Origin: Scylla paramamosain
Taxonomy: Eukaryota; Arthropoda; Malacostraca; Decapoda; Portunidae
NCBI RefSeq assembly: GCF_035594125.1
Contig: NC_087180.1
Coordinates: 12,790,115-12,854,114 of the forward strand
DNA length: 64,000 bases
Reading direction: 5' to 3'
Below the pieces are notes generated by a model, which worked only from the letters and a program-made list of their open reading frames with translations, had not been told where the DNA came from and made no database searches. Both the position numbers and the translations under genes were made by a program. Of the stretch, positions 1 to 49,600 are shown piece by piece. Each line of letters begins with the position of its first letter. Positions within the stretch are counted from its first letter, which is position 1.

Positions 1-12738
<12,738 letters not shown>

Positions 12739-14988
12739 GTGTGAGTGGAGCAGCCATCCTTTTTACTGGTGTGTGCTGCTGGCCTTCTTGGAGCTTGTGG
12801 GAGTGGTGAGTCATGTCTGTGCCTGGCAGCTGCTAAGGAAATTTATATAAAAACTGCTATGTTGCCTTTTGATTTATGGCATAAAAAGAGATGAATGGTA
12901 CTTAATTTTTGTTACTTTAGAAAATTTAAATACAGGTTGTATTACAATGCATTAGTTTATATTATTGAACTGCAATATGTGATGATATGTCCCCAGGCTA
13001 CAGAACTCCCATTTTACTCCCTTTTTTTACCCAAACGTAATATTCTTGCAAAGAATCTCATACACTAATTCCTATGGGATCTAACACCCTAACAAGAGAC
13101 TTGTAGAACAGCAGAATCTCTTCTAACTTGCATGAAGGATTTCCTCCGTGTGTAGAAAACTTGGTGATGTTAATGGTTTATGATTCTCTTGAAGCTTTAA
13201 CATTATGTTCTCGGATACTAGTACCTTAATAGATCTTTTTAAGTTAATATTAGATATTTGTTATTTTTCATTTAGTACATAGTTATGTTATTAACAGTAC
13301 AAGGTGTACACTAAATACCACTGACTGTTTTTTTTATAGTTAGTAGTTTACATGTTTTTGCAAAAATTGTTCAGATAAAGTAGGCAAGGCTGATGGGAAA
13401 ATATTTCTTAGATTCCTAGAAGTGACTGGTCAGAAAATACTATTTGCTGGGAATAATGTAATCTTTTGAGTGAAAAATTTAAAGTTTGAACATTTATTAC
13501 TTATATTTTCATGATTTTTTATTTCAAAATAGACAAATTTTAAATTTTAAACCCGCAGTGGTGTAGTATAAACAAGCAAAGCATTTTATGCATTCATGAG
13601 AGTTGTTGAATTCCAAGTAATTCAAGTATGACTGAGCTACACAAAGATAATTGAATACATTAGGAGAGTAAGCAGTAAGGAATGTTAGGACCACAAGATG
13701 CTATTTCAGTGAAAAATCAGGTTATGACAATGCCAGGCAATCATGCAAGAAATCATACGCTAAATCAAATGCAAGTGCAATCATTGATTATGGTGATATC
13801 TTAACAAAGTGATACATATATTGCCCATTGTGGCTTCTTCCACTGATGTGTGTTCATGTTCATCCTACTCTGTATCAGCAGTATAGTGGGAGGGAAGTCA
13901 AGCCTCCAATTTGGTGCATGCTTTCATTGAGTCAAGGACTGTGGACTGAAAGCCCATTCATTAATTTCCTTTGTAAGGAAATTGTTTTGATTCCATTTGT
14001 TTCATATTTTCAAATGGTGGCCATTCACTATACAGTGATGAGTCTCTTGTTTCACAGGTGGCTGCCAGTTTATCTGTCCCTGGCTGGATAGGTGGTTTGT
14101 TTTATTATTTTCCACACTGGTTGTGAGGATCATTGTTGACAAACTTACTCCATTTTTTTTTTTTTTCTCTCCAGCTACTTCCTTCAGGTCCTGTGCAATA
14201 GCATTGTCTCATGTTGGTCTTGGTCATCTGCATTTCTTTTCTTTTTTTCTAATTTAAAAAATTTAATTTAACTTATTTTTTTATTTCTAGATAACATTGA
14301 GGATGTAGCATCTTCCTATTATTTAGTGATTTCCACTGGAATTTTTGTCTTAATTTGTTATAAACATTTAACTGCATAATCATTGTTAATATATATTAAT
14401 TTTTAAATAGTAAATCAAAGAAAGGAAAGGTAAATGTTTTAGGTGACAAGCCAACAATACCAAAGGCTTCAGCAAGCAGAAATGGAAGGGTGTTCAGGTG
14501 GTGATGTGATAAGGACCATTCCTCATTTTTTTTATTTTGTACAAAGCCACAAGTAACCTCATCCAGAACTGGTTAAGGTTGCTTGAAAAATATTGAATTC
14601 TTGTAAACTTTCAGTGTTTTGTTGCCTACCAGATTTGTCAACATCCGGCCAATTGGAGATAAGAAATACTTTAATGAATGAGTGGTTTTAGCTTTAGTAA
14701 ATGTGCAATTTTAATTTATTTCTGTATGGCTCTAGGAATAAGATAAGACATTGTGTCTCTATACAGTGTCATGCTTTTATACTGAATTGTTATTTTTGAA
14801 ATTAATGCTTTTTAGTGAGTTTAGTTTATATCTGAGCCAGACTTTGCCAGTAATACATGTAATGTTCAGATGCCTCTACCACCAGCAGGAATTAAAAGGC
14901 TCAGGTTTGTGTGCTGAAGATGAACAGTGCAGGTACTGCATTGGTTGTCTTGTATCAAGATTAAAAGGTATATTCTATCTGACTGATT

Positions 14989-15027
<39 letters not shown>

Positions 15028-16743
15028 GTAGCCAATAGTTACTTTGATCTTGTCTATGCAGCTGTTTTATGTGGTTACTCTGTAGGTTGTATTGTTGTGC
15101 ACTCATAGCTAGAAAATTGTGGCACTTAATGTTTATTATTGCACTGTGTCGATTTAGATGATGATCATCTTGAAACCTAAGAGGAAATACTTTGATTTCA
15201 GAGTTCTCTGAGAATTATTAATAATGAATACCATTTGTGTTTTATGTATAGAAAACAAATTATTCTCCAAAGCATTATGTACGATTAAGCAAAAATAAAA
15301 TATAAGATATGTTTCCTAGAACACATCAACTTAAGGATTACTCTCACAAAGTCCATGTTATGGTTCATACACAATCTTAGATAATTCAGCTCCCTCTGTT
15401 AGTCCTGCATCTTGGCATTCATAAAGTAAAACAGATTGGAAGTTTTTGCAAGACATGTATTCATCTGCTGTTATATGAATCACATTAGCATCAATTCCTG
15501 AAGTAATATCTTAGTATTAATAGATGTAAATGCATATGATTAGTCAAGCTGTATCCATATCTGCAGTAAATGTGACCAAAGTTCTCTGTCTGAATGAGTA
15601 GGAAATCAAATCAATAAGTATATATACATAATAAAATTATTTTGTACTGAGTGTTTAGGTGTGGCTGCTGTGGGTATTCTCTTGCCCATTGCTCTGCCAC
15701 ATTAGTCTCAGTAGTCATCTTTCTGTCTGATAATTATCTACTGCTTCAAGTTCACTGAATACATGGCTGTCTTTAATAAAGATCAATATTTTGTTTCTTT
15801 GAGGACAATAGCAATGATTTTAGTGTATATACTGCAACACTTGACACTGGTGTTTTCTGACAATGGTAAGGTCATACAGTGACCAGCCATGGCTGCACAT
15901 CACAGCTTAGGTGGAGGCAGTCAACCAGTGTCACTTCTGGTCATCATCTGCAAATGAAAACTTCCCCTCCTGCATCTGCCACACATCCTCGTGTGCTTTG
16001 CAGTCATGAGAAAGAACTTATGATGGAAAAAAATTTATATTAGAAGAAAAGGCCAATAAAGAATCATTAATTGAAGGTAACAGTATTCTAAGATCATCTT
16101 AGGCATGGTGCAGGTAGATTTGGTACGACAGTGGAAAGCCGAACTCCTGAAGGGGCCACATTTAAATGCTCAGTACAAAATAGATTTACTATTGTACTGT
16201 ATAAGAATTGGAAGAAATGTATTCTAAATGAATGTTGAGAAGTGGAACTGTGTAATATTAGCAGCTTAATATTCACCATCTTCAGTACTTTTACTTTCTT
16301 TTCTGCCATTATTGTAACTATGGAACTTGTACTGTTATTGCAAATTAACTAAACAATTGAAGTTGATTTGGAACTGTGTATAGGTCTTCATGAGTAGAAG
16401 CTTCCTTGTGTGATGATAAATGTTATGTCTGCAACCGGTAGTGTTCAGGGGAGACCAAATATTATAGTGGAGTTGAGTTATGGGACCAGTCACACTAGAG
16501 CCCCTGAGGAGATGGTTATGGGCTGCTGTTGGGGTTATTATAACATGAGGGATGAGATTATTCATTTAATTAAATTTCTGTTTAAGTTGTCTCCCTGTGA
16601 CATTGTTTTTCATTGTCTGTCTTCATTACCATTTTTCCTTTGACTGTGCACCATATGATCCTTGATGTGTGGTGCTTTCTTGATTTCTATTAACTTGACT
16701 AAGGGCCTTAAAACTTGTGCTGAAATTATCTTACATTGCCTTC

Positions 16744-16747
<4 letters not shown>

Positions 16748-16835
<88 letters not shown>
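16748..16835. repeat. (AT)n microsatellite
   Basis: About 88 bases of uninterrupted AT in intergenic DNA. Confidence 0.97.
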
Positions 16836-16836
<1 letters not shown>

Positions 16837-17309
16837 CACAATTACACAAAAGTATACTAATGGTTGACTGATATGATTTGAATAATCTTGACTTCTATTT
16901 TGTACTCAATGTGCTGATTTGCTTCTTGGTGAATGTTGTTTGTTTGTTTGTTTAGTGTTGCATTCTCAGAATTCAGTTTTGTGTGGTACAGTGATGATTT
17001 TTGTTTTGGCATTTGTAAGACACTGGCTGACTGAAGATATATTTGGAGGAGCTGTTGAGTTGATTTTTTTTTTTTTTTTTTTTTTGTAGTTTATCACAAA
17101 CCAATTATTAAAACATAATATAGATATGATATAACTCTGCTGTTTATAAGTAAGGGTTTATTGAAAACTATTGTTCCTATTTGATCAGTGACAAAATATT
17201 AATTGGTATTAGATAGCAATCGGAAATTATAATTTTTTATTGGCTACTACATGATTAGATATATAATGGTGATGTGCCAGTGATGTCCAGACTTTTATGA
17301 ATGTGCTTT

Positions 17310-17310
<1 letters not shown>

Positions 17311-17371
<61 letters not shown>
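17311..17371. repeat. (GT)n microsatellite
   Basis: About 30 uninterrupted GT units. Confidence 0.97.
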
Positions 17372-17373
<2 letters not shown>

Positions 17374-17827
17374 AGCATAAGGAGATGTGGTAACTATTCA
17401 GTGAGTCAAGATATCATTTCCTTTACCTCACAAAAAAGGAGATGCTTCCTCACCTACTTTTAGCTTGCATTTTTTATATGGTACCTCTTACCTTGGCAAC
17501 CTCATGATTCCATGTCACTATAATGATGAACAAAGATTATATTAAAAAAAAAACATTATTTTATTTAGAATGCCAGAAATTACATAAAAGTGTTTAAAAA
17601 AAGATGAAGTTTCAAAATGCATCAAGGGGTGAATGTGTGTGAAAGGAAGATGTATCCAGTAAAGTATTTTGTTGGATTGTGATAAATTCTTAATTGCATA
17701 AAACTGTAATTTGATAAAATGTGCAAAAAAAATCTAGTAATTTATAAAAGTTTGATTATATTTATGCATCCTCTTGTTGTTTTGTGTGCCACCTCACTAG
17801 CTTGAGAGGAGGCCAGATATGTATAAG

Positions 17828-17890
<63 letters not shown>
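17828..17890. repeat. (ATT)n microsatellite
   Basis: About 21 ATT units. Confidence 0.97.
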
Positions 17891-17893
<3 letters not shown>

Positions 17894-20080
17894 TGTTGTT
17901 ATCATACAGCTAATCTACCAAGGTCATCTGGATGTTGATTGTAACATTCTTTAGTGTTTCAAGGCTTGAGTTGCTTTGTGTTGTGAGGGTGGAGGCAAGA
18001 TGGCCACAGAGCCACACTGGGCCTTGGTGTCACCACTCTGGGGCAGCTCAGAAATGCTGGAATGCTTTGTCTTATCTGTAACCAGTTTGATTGATCTGTG
18101 ATTCATAGTTTAAGGGCTAGAAACTTAAATATATATTAGATGAGCATATGTATACTACAACTTAGCTAGTGAACAGCCACATCTTCAGAACTGTGTGCAT
18201 TGGCAGTGTAATAGAAGGGCTATTGTGCATTTTCAGTTTAGTTTACTTCATTTTTCCATTGAACAGTTATTTCCTCTCCTATCATCAATACAAGATGGTG
18301 GAATGTTCCACTCATATTTTGCTCCTGTATGCGTCAGAACATTGTGGTAATACTGTTAAAACTGCTGCCTGTTGTGTGAAGCAAGAAGCGATAAGGAGGC
18401 AGCCACGGCCTGAAGGTTGTTGTGATAGACTGACGTGTTAGGCATCAAAGGGAATGCAGGTCACACCACTCAAGTATTGGTAACACTAGTGACCATACTG
18501 CATCTGTGTAGGTTTGTGATTCTGTCTTTTACTTGCTACATCCTGGGTGGTTTGAGGCATGGACAAATAAGATTCATAACTTCTTTAGGATCTTATCTTA
18601 TTGAATACATAACTTATGTAATAATACTGATAGAAAATAATCACAAATAAAATTAATATAGATGATGTAAATATATTTCTATCCCAGTTTTTCTTCATGT
18701 GTCTTTATGACGATAGTTAATCATAGGAAGGAGAAAATACAGAAGCAAGTAGGGAGTTCCAGAGCGTGAATTACCAAAACTCTTGACCACAAGCTAGCAA
18801 GTAGTAACAGCTTGTTAAGACTAAATCACTAATGACTATTGGACTCTTAGACTTTGCTTCGGCGAGCCTAAAGAGCAATTGGAACAGGCACCTGCACGAA
18901 TGACTAACACGATGCCGATGAATTACTCTCGGTGTTCATTAGAATCGAGCACAGAGAGAGGTAAACTACTCCGGCGTTTCACTCGCCGTCTTCGAAGCTT
19001 GCAACCTGAACGTATTAGCAGAAGAAAGGTCAGCTAATCTATATGTACTTCAACTCCCTCAAACTTCAGTAGGTCACCGGGAAGCTGACGACAAATGACA
19101 GTCTTGAGTTGGGGTTTCATCTAATAACGGTAGGGAGTTTGGCCGTCTCCCACTGCGATGTTCCAAACTCTTTGGAACAGATTATTCTCGAATGATTCTG
19201 AGACACACGGGATGGTCATTATGGCTTTAGTGTTTTGCTGCTTTTTTTTTTTTCTACAGCAGCCTCTTCTGCAGCGGTGGAGGGTGGGTGGACTCTGTTC
19301 AACTGCATAAAGATTCCTGGCTTCTGTGTGCTTTCTTTCTCCTTTTAAAAATAACTGCATTTATCCTCTAACACTTTTATTGCCGGTGCTGCAAATTCCA
19401 TTTGATTAGTTTCTTCCACAAATTCACTCCGCTACGAGAAGTGCCAAGGGTTAAGTGCACGTGTTCCTAGCATAATCACAGAGAAAAAACATGCTGGCAA
19501 AATGATCGGTCATAGTAATTATGGTAATGTAAGTAATCTTGGGAAAACTTTCCAAGAAAACATTGGTGGACTTTCATATGTAAATTTACACATTAGCTTT
19601 TACAAGAGGATAATCTTAGAGACTGAGCAGGTGAGTCTTGCGTTAGGCCTACGAGTAAACTGCTACCGCTGGTTGGGGTCTTAATTGCCTTAACACAGTT
19701 GGACAATTGAAGGTAAGATGGTGTTGTTTTATGCAAAGTAGAAAGTAGCAGCTGCGGCATACGTTTGTGAGGTGAAAAGCGAACCATATGATGTAAGTAA
19801 CAGGTGTTTGTTTCCATACACAGCTTCCCTAGTCGCAGTGAAAGCTGGTAGTGCACTGCCACGGTAGAAAGTGTGCAGTCACCAACCAACGCTGAGAGCG
19901 CCAGCCAGCGGGGAACCTGCTGTGGAGTCAGTAGTCGCCTGGACGTTGGGGAGGAAAGGTTAGTTGTTCGTGTGCGGGATCCTTCAGTGACCACGCTGTT
20001 TCCTGTCATTACGAGGCAGCACCAGGAATCAGTTATCCGTATCTCTGTACGATAGTTCTTCATGTGCCTTATAATGCACA

Positions 20081-20352
20081 CTGCTGCAGGAGACGCCAGG
20101 ACACGTGACCAACACTAGCTTCCCACCGCAGGACACTAACGGCACGCGGGAACCACCTGCTTCACCGCCTCCCTCACGAGCTGCGGTGGTGGAAACACGA
20201 GGAAAAAGCAGTGAACGAGTGTCACTGTGAAAGCCATATGCATTAGTTTGTCAGGCGCCCCCCGTCACCTCGAGGTACTCCGCAAGTGGTGACCCGCATC
20301 GCTGTAACATCACAGCCCCGCCCGCCGCACTTCGGACAACCCTTAGACAGCC
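20081..20352 (+). promoter_or_regulatory. probable 5' UTR and promoter region of the tetraspanin gene
   Basis: A locally GC- and CpG-rich stretch directly before the tetraspanin ATG, standing out from the AT-rich DNA on either side. No TATA box is obvious. The transcription start cannot be fixed from sequence, so the borders are approximate. Confidence 0.4.
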
Positions 20353-43522
<23,170 letters not shown>

Positions 43523-43570
43523 GCAGTTTAATACTGTATGCCTAATGTGTGTGGGTAGGGATAGTGAGTC

Positions 43571-43576
43571 AATAAA
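43571..43576 (+). terminator. possible tetraspanin poly(A) signals (43571 and 43804)
   Basis: AATAAA hexamers lie 49 and 282 bases after the tetraspanin stop, with more near 45040 and 45520. Which is used cannot be told from sequence. Confidence 0.35.
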
Positions 43577-45930
43577 ATGGTCATCAGAGGTCCATGGCCT
43601 GCACACGAGCCACTTGTACACCTGTCATTATTTTTATTATTCAGGGCTCATTTTTCCCCCAAAGAGATGAAGATGGAAGTGGTCACAAAGATGTGGTGTG
43701 CCTCAGCAAGCCCAATCTGTGGTGGTGCAGGCATGCAAGCTCATAGTGGCATACCTTAAGTCCCATGTCATGTTTGAATGCCCTGCTTGTTCATAAATCT
43801 GTTAATAAATAAGATGTCTAAGGCAGCATATGGGTAAACCATCCACACAATTCAGTAAAGTGCCCCAGGTCACTGCTTTCTCATGATATCAGAATGCCTT
43901 TGGTACAAAAGTACCCTTAGCTGATCAAATTTCTTAGTACTACAACTTTGTTTTCAAAATTAGCTACATCTTTCCTTTGTAACTTTTGGTATTTATCACT
44001 TCCATGCACCTCTCTCTCTCTCTCTGAATCATTCTAGTAGAGTATGTATTAGTACAGTAGCCTACTAACACATGCCAAAGTATATAGTATTGTTCATGAC
44101 TTCAGTGTAAGTATTCATGTCATACAGATCTGGTGCAACAAAGTACATTCACTTGATTCATAAAAAAGCTTTCCTGAATTTTAATATATTTGAGCTGGTT
44201 GTTTTAGTGGTGAACAAGAATGTCTTACTTTTAGCTTATTATCATGTATCATTACATTAACTTATAGAGGATCTGAGAATACTATAGGTATAGTTTCATA
44301 CAGTAGCTCATTACATTACTGAGGAAATGATATGGTAATCAGTCCCCGAGTCTTTCTTTAAATACTCAGAAAGGCCACACTGATGGTGCCATAGGTTTGA
44401 GAACATTCTTCTTATTTTTTATGCTTAGTCTCTCTTCATCAAGTCAGTCCATTTTGATAGTAAAACTCAGCTAGGAATATTGAGCTTGCTGTATGTATGT
44501 ATGTATTCTGAGTGCTGTCCTTAGTTTGTAAAATACACTTCACTACATCACTGAAAGTTATCAATTTTACTTCACTCTAGTTTCTCAGCTCCATCAGATA
44601 GGTGTGATTCTTGTTCAGGTACTACCACTACTATGCTAAAATGCTGGGTGATGTTACAGCAATGTATGTTTCTTTTGATTTTCATTGGCATGTATTATAT
44701 GCTGAATGACTTTACTTGTAAACCAGATAGCACTGAAGTTATTTGATGCAACAACATCTGTGCTGGGTGTGAACCAGATTACATATTGCTGTATGTATTG
44801 AATATAATGAAAACTTTCAGCACAACACAAACTAGTTACATTCTAGTGACCATTTTATAAACTTTAGATAATGGACAAAAATTTTGATTAAAGAAACTTG
44901 AAACCACAATCCTATAGTACATGAATGCACACAAAGGTCATAACATAAACAGGTTTATAATATATTGGTGTACTTACAAAATTGCCATCAGAAGTACAAA
45001 ATGGTCAGATGCAAGACTTTATCCTCAAGAATAAGAAAAAATAAACAATAAATGAATAAAATATTTATTATTTTAAGTGCAGTAAAGCATGTATAAAGAG
45101 TGCCTTCTACCACATAAAGCATAGTATATATAGTGTTTATTGTTTTGTAATCACCCAAGTGATGAGTTGGTTGTAAGCCAAGTTAGCTGTTGTAAAAGAA
45201 AAAAAATCTCTAGTTTTGTATGATGAATACCCTGTTGTATTGTAGTGTGTGTTAATGGTGTGTAATTGTGATTCACAAAGTATGTTAAATAATTTCAACT
45301 GCAAAAGAAGTGAGATGAATAATTTTCTGTAGGAGAAAAGTTTTGTTAATTTTTTTCTTCTTGATGTCATCTTACAAGCTCTGTTGAAACTTACTAGCTT
45401 GTTAAATGTGTATATAAAGTGTGAAATATGTATCATATGTAATTTGTTGATTGTATGAAATATTTTTATATATAGGATATGCATTTACACTTATTATATT
45501 TTATTAAATATCTATTATTAATAAACAAAAATGATAAGTGTAAAAGTCTTTTGATAAGTTCAACAAACAGATATACAGTTCACTAGAGCATTATCCCAGT
45601 TCATTTTTATTAATTATTTGAGCATGTCAGCAAATGTACTGGTAAGAAAACAATAATGCACTAATGATTCAAGACTACACGATCAATGTATCCTGCCCAG
45701 CCAGATACATCACAACTACAATGATATTATAATTAATTGTACCCCAAAATCCACCCACAGGATTAAATAGTGCCCAAAACCTATAACAAAACTAGAACCA
45801 TGAAAACTATATACTACTGCATTCAAACTGACACTTGGAATGTAAAAATGGAATGGCAAGGCAGTAAGTGAGGATCCAAAGTAGAGCATACCTCGTTCTA
45901 ATCACCACTGTAGAACAACAAAACTAAGTG

Positions 45931-46481
45931 CAGTAGTACCTCAGATTGCGAGCATGTAATCCGTTACTGGTAAGGGCTTATGCCTCATAGTCCAATTCAC
46001 TTTAAGTCGACTCAATTTTCCCCATAAAAATTAATGGAAACGTCTGTTCTATCAACCAAGAAATATTCATTCATACAGAAGTAATTTTAAATGATATTAT
46101 GTTTACAAATTATTACCCCAAATTGAAAAAAAGAAAACAACAAACAATGATAATCCCCTTCTTTGTCTCAAATGCAATCATCATCTTAGCACCTTCCTTT
46201 AAAGGCTTCATAATCTGGGCCAAAATTTTAGCAATGTAAGGTCACAATAACAAAAACAGTCACAAAATAATGTAGGAAAGCACAGTATGAGCGAAGAGAT
46301 GCTGACATTGCAAGAGACGCATGTTGTGGGAGACGTGCCACAAAAGAGGATGATGCACACCATGCAAGGGAGAGAAGAATCATTGGGCCTTTTTTTTGGT
46401 TTGTTTTCAAGTTATGCTTCTACCATGTTTGATGTTCATGGTCATTTTACAAATTAGTCGCAAGTCAAGGTACTACTACTG
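45931..46481. mobile_element. pogo/Tigger-like Tc1-mariner MITE, about 551 bp
   Basis: Left end CAGTAGTACCTCAGATTGCG and right end the complement of CAGTAGTAGTACCTTGACTTG, resembling the CAGTGGTACCTCG-type termini of Tigger/pogo elements. Just inside the left end are AATCCGTTACTGG and, further in, AAAATTAATGGAAAC, both familiar from that group. The right flank is TA; a matching TA on the left is not obvious. There is no intact transposase. It lies just downstream of the APRT stop and may be part of its 3' UTR. Confidence 0.65.
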
Positions 46482-46561
46482 TACATGGTAATGCTAGTAT
46501 CAAACAGCCATACAGAATTCACTGATTATATAAATTTGTATGCATTTCCCAAGTGTAGTTG

Positions 46562-46698
46562 CTAAAACTTTAAGATTGTGTCAACAGGATGTTCCACCTT
46601 ATTTCGACCCTTCAAGTCAACCAGCTCAATGCAGACCAGGCACAGTGTCACTTCACCACCCATAGATGTCACCAGTTCACAAGCAGCCTTCATCGAGC
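46562..46698 (-). CDS. Aprt: APRT exon 4: C-terminus
   Basis: Minus-strand acceptor TTCCACAG|GCTCG. Encodes (G)SMKAACELVTSMGGEVTLCL, then the LKGR motif, and ends DTILKF-stop. The first residues complete the ATGGS PRPP loop. Confidence 0.95.
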
Positions 46699-49600
46699 CT
46701 GTGGAAAATTTCTTTGCTTATCGTTTTTATTAATTCATTTCTAAGACTTTTGTGTTTAATATTAGATATTAATGCAATAGTGAAATAATTAACCAATGTG
46801 TTGAAATAAAGTAGTTTCAGTTAACAATAATTTTGTCTTTTACAGAGATTTCAAGGATTTAAACTTACCCCCAGTGGCAAGGAGATCATCCACAATCAAT
46901 ACATTTTGTCCAGCTTTTATTCTCCCAGCTTGTGCTTCAAAAATATCCTGAAATGGTTACATAAGGTTGATATGACTTTATAAAAGCCACCAATATCAAT
47001 GTATGTACATAGGTACATACCTATGCAATTAATTGTAGTTTGCAGGTACATACCTATGCAATTAATTGTAGTTTGCATTCAGGTAATACTGAGCTTGGAT
47101 TTCATGAAATATCCTATTTTCTATCCATTCATTTACCAGGACAGCATCCCCTGAAAACTTGTTATTTTGATCATTTTGTCTTCATCTTTACTGTAAATAT
47201 ATTTATTGTATTGCAGAAGTTTAACGTTCATTTGGAAGAATTTGTTTCCATGAAATTCAGTGTTCTGCACTGCCTCTGCCTATACCTTTCCCCTTCCCAG
47301 TTGCTTACTCTATACAGGAACCTTATCTTTCCATGTAGAGGGTACTGCTAGGAGGACATTAAACTCATACAGGCCTCCTAAACAGAGTGGGATCAGAAGC
47401 TTTTTTTATCTCTCTTCTATAAATGACTGTCTTGATTCTTCCACTATCACAATGTTGCATCTCTTACCATCTGTCATTATTTCTATATTATTGTTCTTAA
47501 AAACTTGTTAACAGCATGCCAACACCCTCCTTCTAAGGTCTTGCTGCACATGACTTTGTTTAATCTTCTCCCTATTGTCCACCTTACTAATGCAAGAATT
47601 AATGAGTAACTCCTTTATCCCTTTTACTAATGAACATTTTTTCCATTTATGTATTACCTTGTGTATATGACTAATTACTTTAGGAGAGGAATATTGACAC
47701 CTCGAAAACTGAACTGCTCTCTTGAATCTTCTTGTTTTTCTTTTTTTTTGGGGGGTGGGGGGAACAGCAGTATGAGCAGGCTTTTTTAATAAAATAACTT
47801 TACCATTAGCAAGAAAGTAAATAATAATTAATAAAATTATAAAGAACAAATTTAATGTTAGCTATTCATTCTCAACACGACTTATTTAACAAAAATACCC
47901 AGCATTATTTTCAGCCATAGTTCTTACTGTTCCATATTCCAGGGAGAAGGAGACTTGCTTCACTTCTCCTGGTAACTTGCCCTTCTTGCGCACTGGGACA
48001 AATGGCACCTTCAAAGCCAAAGCCAGTGGGGTGCCAAAAAGAAACCCTCGGGACTCTAACCCAACCACTACATCAGGAGTCGGATGGCTGGCTTGGACAC
48101 GCTCCACCATCACATTTATGAGGTCATTGAAGACTGCAGGATCAGCCAAGACAGGAAAAATATCTCTGGGTGAAAAGGTAAGATTTATCGAGTTATTAAA
48201 CAAGGAAATTAGTGGATGAGTGGGTAGTTATAAGATTTCCTCTTCCTCAGTGTTCCATTTGATATGACCACTTACACACAATTACTATGCCTATATATTC
48301 AAATAACCTCATCTCAATGTAAGTCTTCAATGGGAGTCTCCTTTAGTCTTTTAACTCTCTTTTAACCCCAACTTGTAACTTAGTCTCAAATCCCAAAGCA
48401 ACAAGACTTTTTATTTCTAATTAAATGTCATCTGTTTTAAGAAATTGCATAAAATACATTATAGCTTATAACAATGCTAGTCTAAAGCAGTACTTGTAAA
48501 TACTGAAAGAAATTTGTGTGTTGTTTTCATGGTGGACAGTAAGAGTGCATAGTGACCAGGAATGTGAAGATCTCAAATATGACTTTGAGACTGGATGAGG
48601 CCTTTTCTGGTAAGGGATAATACCTGATCAGCGGAGGGGGATATTTATTCCTTAATATGTTACTCTAATAAAAAAAAATCACCTTGTTGAGTAGCACCAT
48701 TTTTTCACAACAGAACTACTATTTTGTTACATTTTTTATGATGTCTGCAGCATTTTTCCTTCTAGCACTTAATTTCAAACATGTATCAGCTCCCTGGCAT
48801 GGTCACATGTCAGTGTTGCATGTGTTGGCTGCTGGAATATTCAACAGCCTATGGCATTGCCAGTAAAGACAGCAGTATGTGCCAGTTAGTTGTAAGAGCC
48901 ACAGGCTGATGTTTGGCTGCTTCAAAATGTCAATCTGCATGCTTGCTCTTCCTTCATGCTGGTAATTTTGCTCAGTTTAAATGACTGTTAAAGAAAAGGG
49001 ACATTTATGGTGTGTGTGTGTGTGTGTTCATGTAATTCACCTACTGTTGTATGCTGGTCACCCAGCAAGCTGTTCCCCCCACCGAAAAGAGCACAGAGCT
49101 TACAAACATGAATCAATGGGAAGGACTGATATCATTCACAGTCAAACTTGGGCCTTCTTGGTTGTGAGCTGAGCATACTAACCACTACATTACAGTGTTT
49201 GTGTGTTTCAGCACTTGAATCCTCCCATAAGTTGACAGCTTATAGATAGACAGCTGAGGGCAAGGCTGTGACCTGCACACAATCACCCTTACACACACCC
49301 ATCCCCATGCTCAAGGGGGACAGCACCCTTTCAGTAAGAACTTTCAGACCCAAGCAGTATTTGAACCTATATGCCTGGCACTCCCAGCCAGCTCAAAGTT
49401 GTTGTCTACTGTACCAGCCAGATGGTTGTGTGGACAGAAATGTAGAGGGGGGATTGTGCATTTGAGGCTGGCTGGTTGTCACTTGGCTTCTGTCAGCAAC
49501 CCATGCCCCGACCAGTGTCAATGAGTCAAGTGACTACTGACTTTATTTAAGCAGTGGATATCAGACCCCCTGGGCAGCCTGAATAAACCAACCTCACTTC

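Larger units (their letters stand above)
12739..20080. other. CFAP410 3' UTR and intergenic DNA, no gene seen
   Basis: No exon-like open frame with splice sites was found on either strand. The stretch contains poly-T runs (14153-14167, 15000-15024, 17062-17085), microsatellites listed separately, and AATAAA hexamers near 15293, 15775 and 16061, any of which could end the CFAP410 transcript. From about 18.8 kb the sequence becomes less AT-rich, but I recognise no gene there. Confidence 0.6.
43523..46561. other. 3' region between the converging tetraspanin and APRT genes
   Basis: AT-rich DNA without recognisable exons. It must hold both 3' UTRs. Hexamers AATAAA on the plus strand (43571, 43804, about 45045, about 45520) and on the minus strand (TTTATT near 45500 and 45606) are close enough that the two transcripts may overlap. 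A pogo-like element occupies 45931-46481. Confidence 0.6.

Noticed and set aside
19593..20081. 162-codon minus-strand frame before the tetraspanin gene
   Set aside because: Begins with GTG, not ATG. No family motif; Ser/Thr/Leu-rich random composition; overlaps the probable tetraspanin promoter.
46228..46410. 60-codon minus-strand frame beside APRT
   Set aside because: Lies inside the pogo/Tigger-like element and does not resemble a transposase domain; treated as part of the element.
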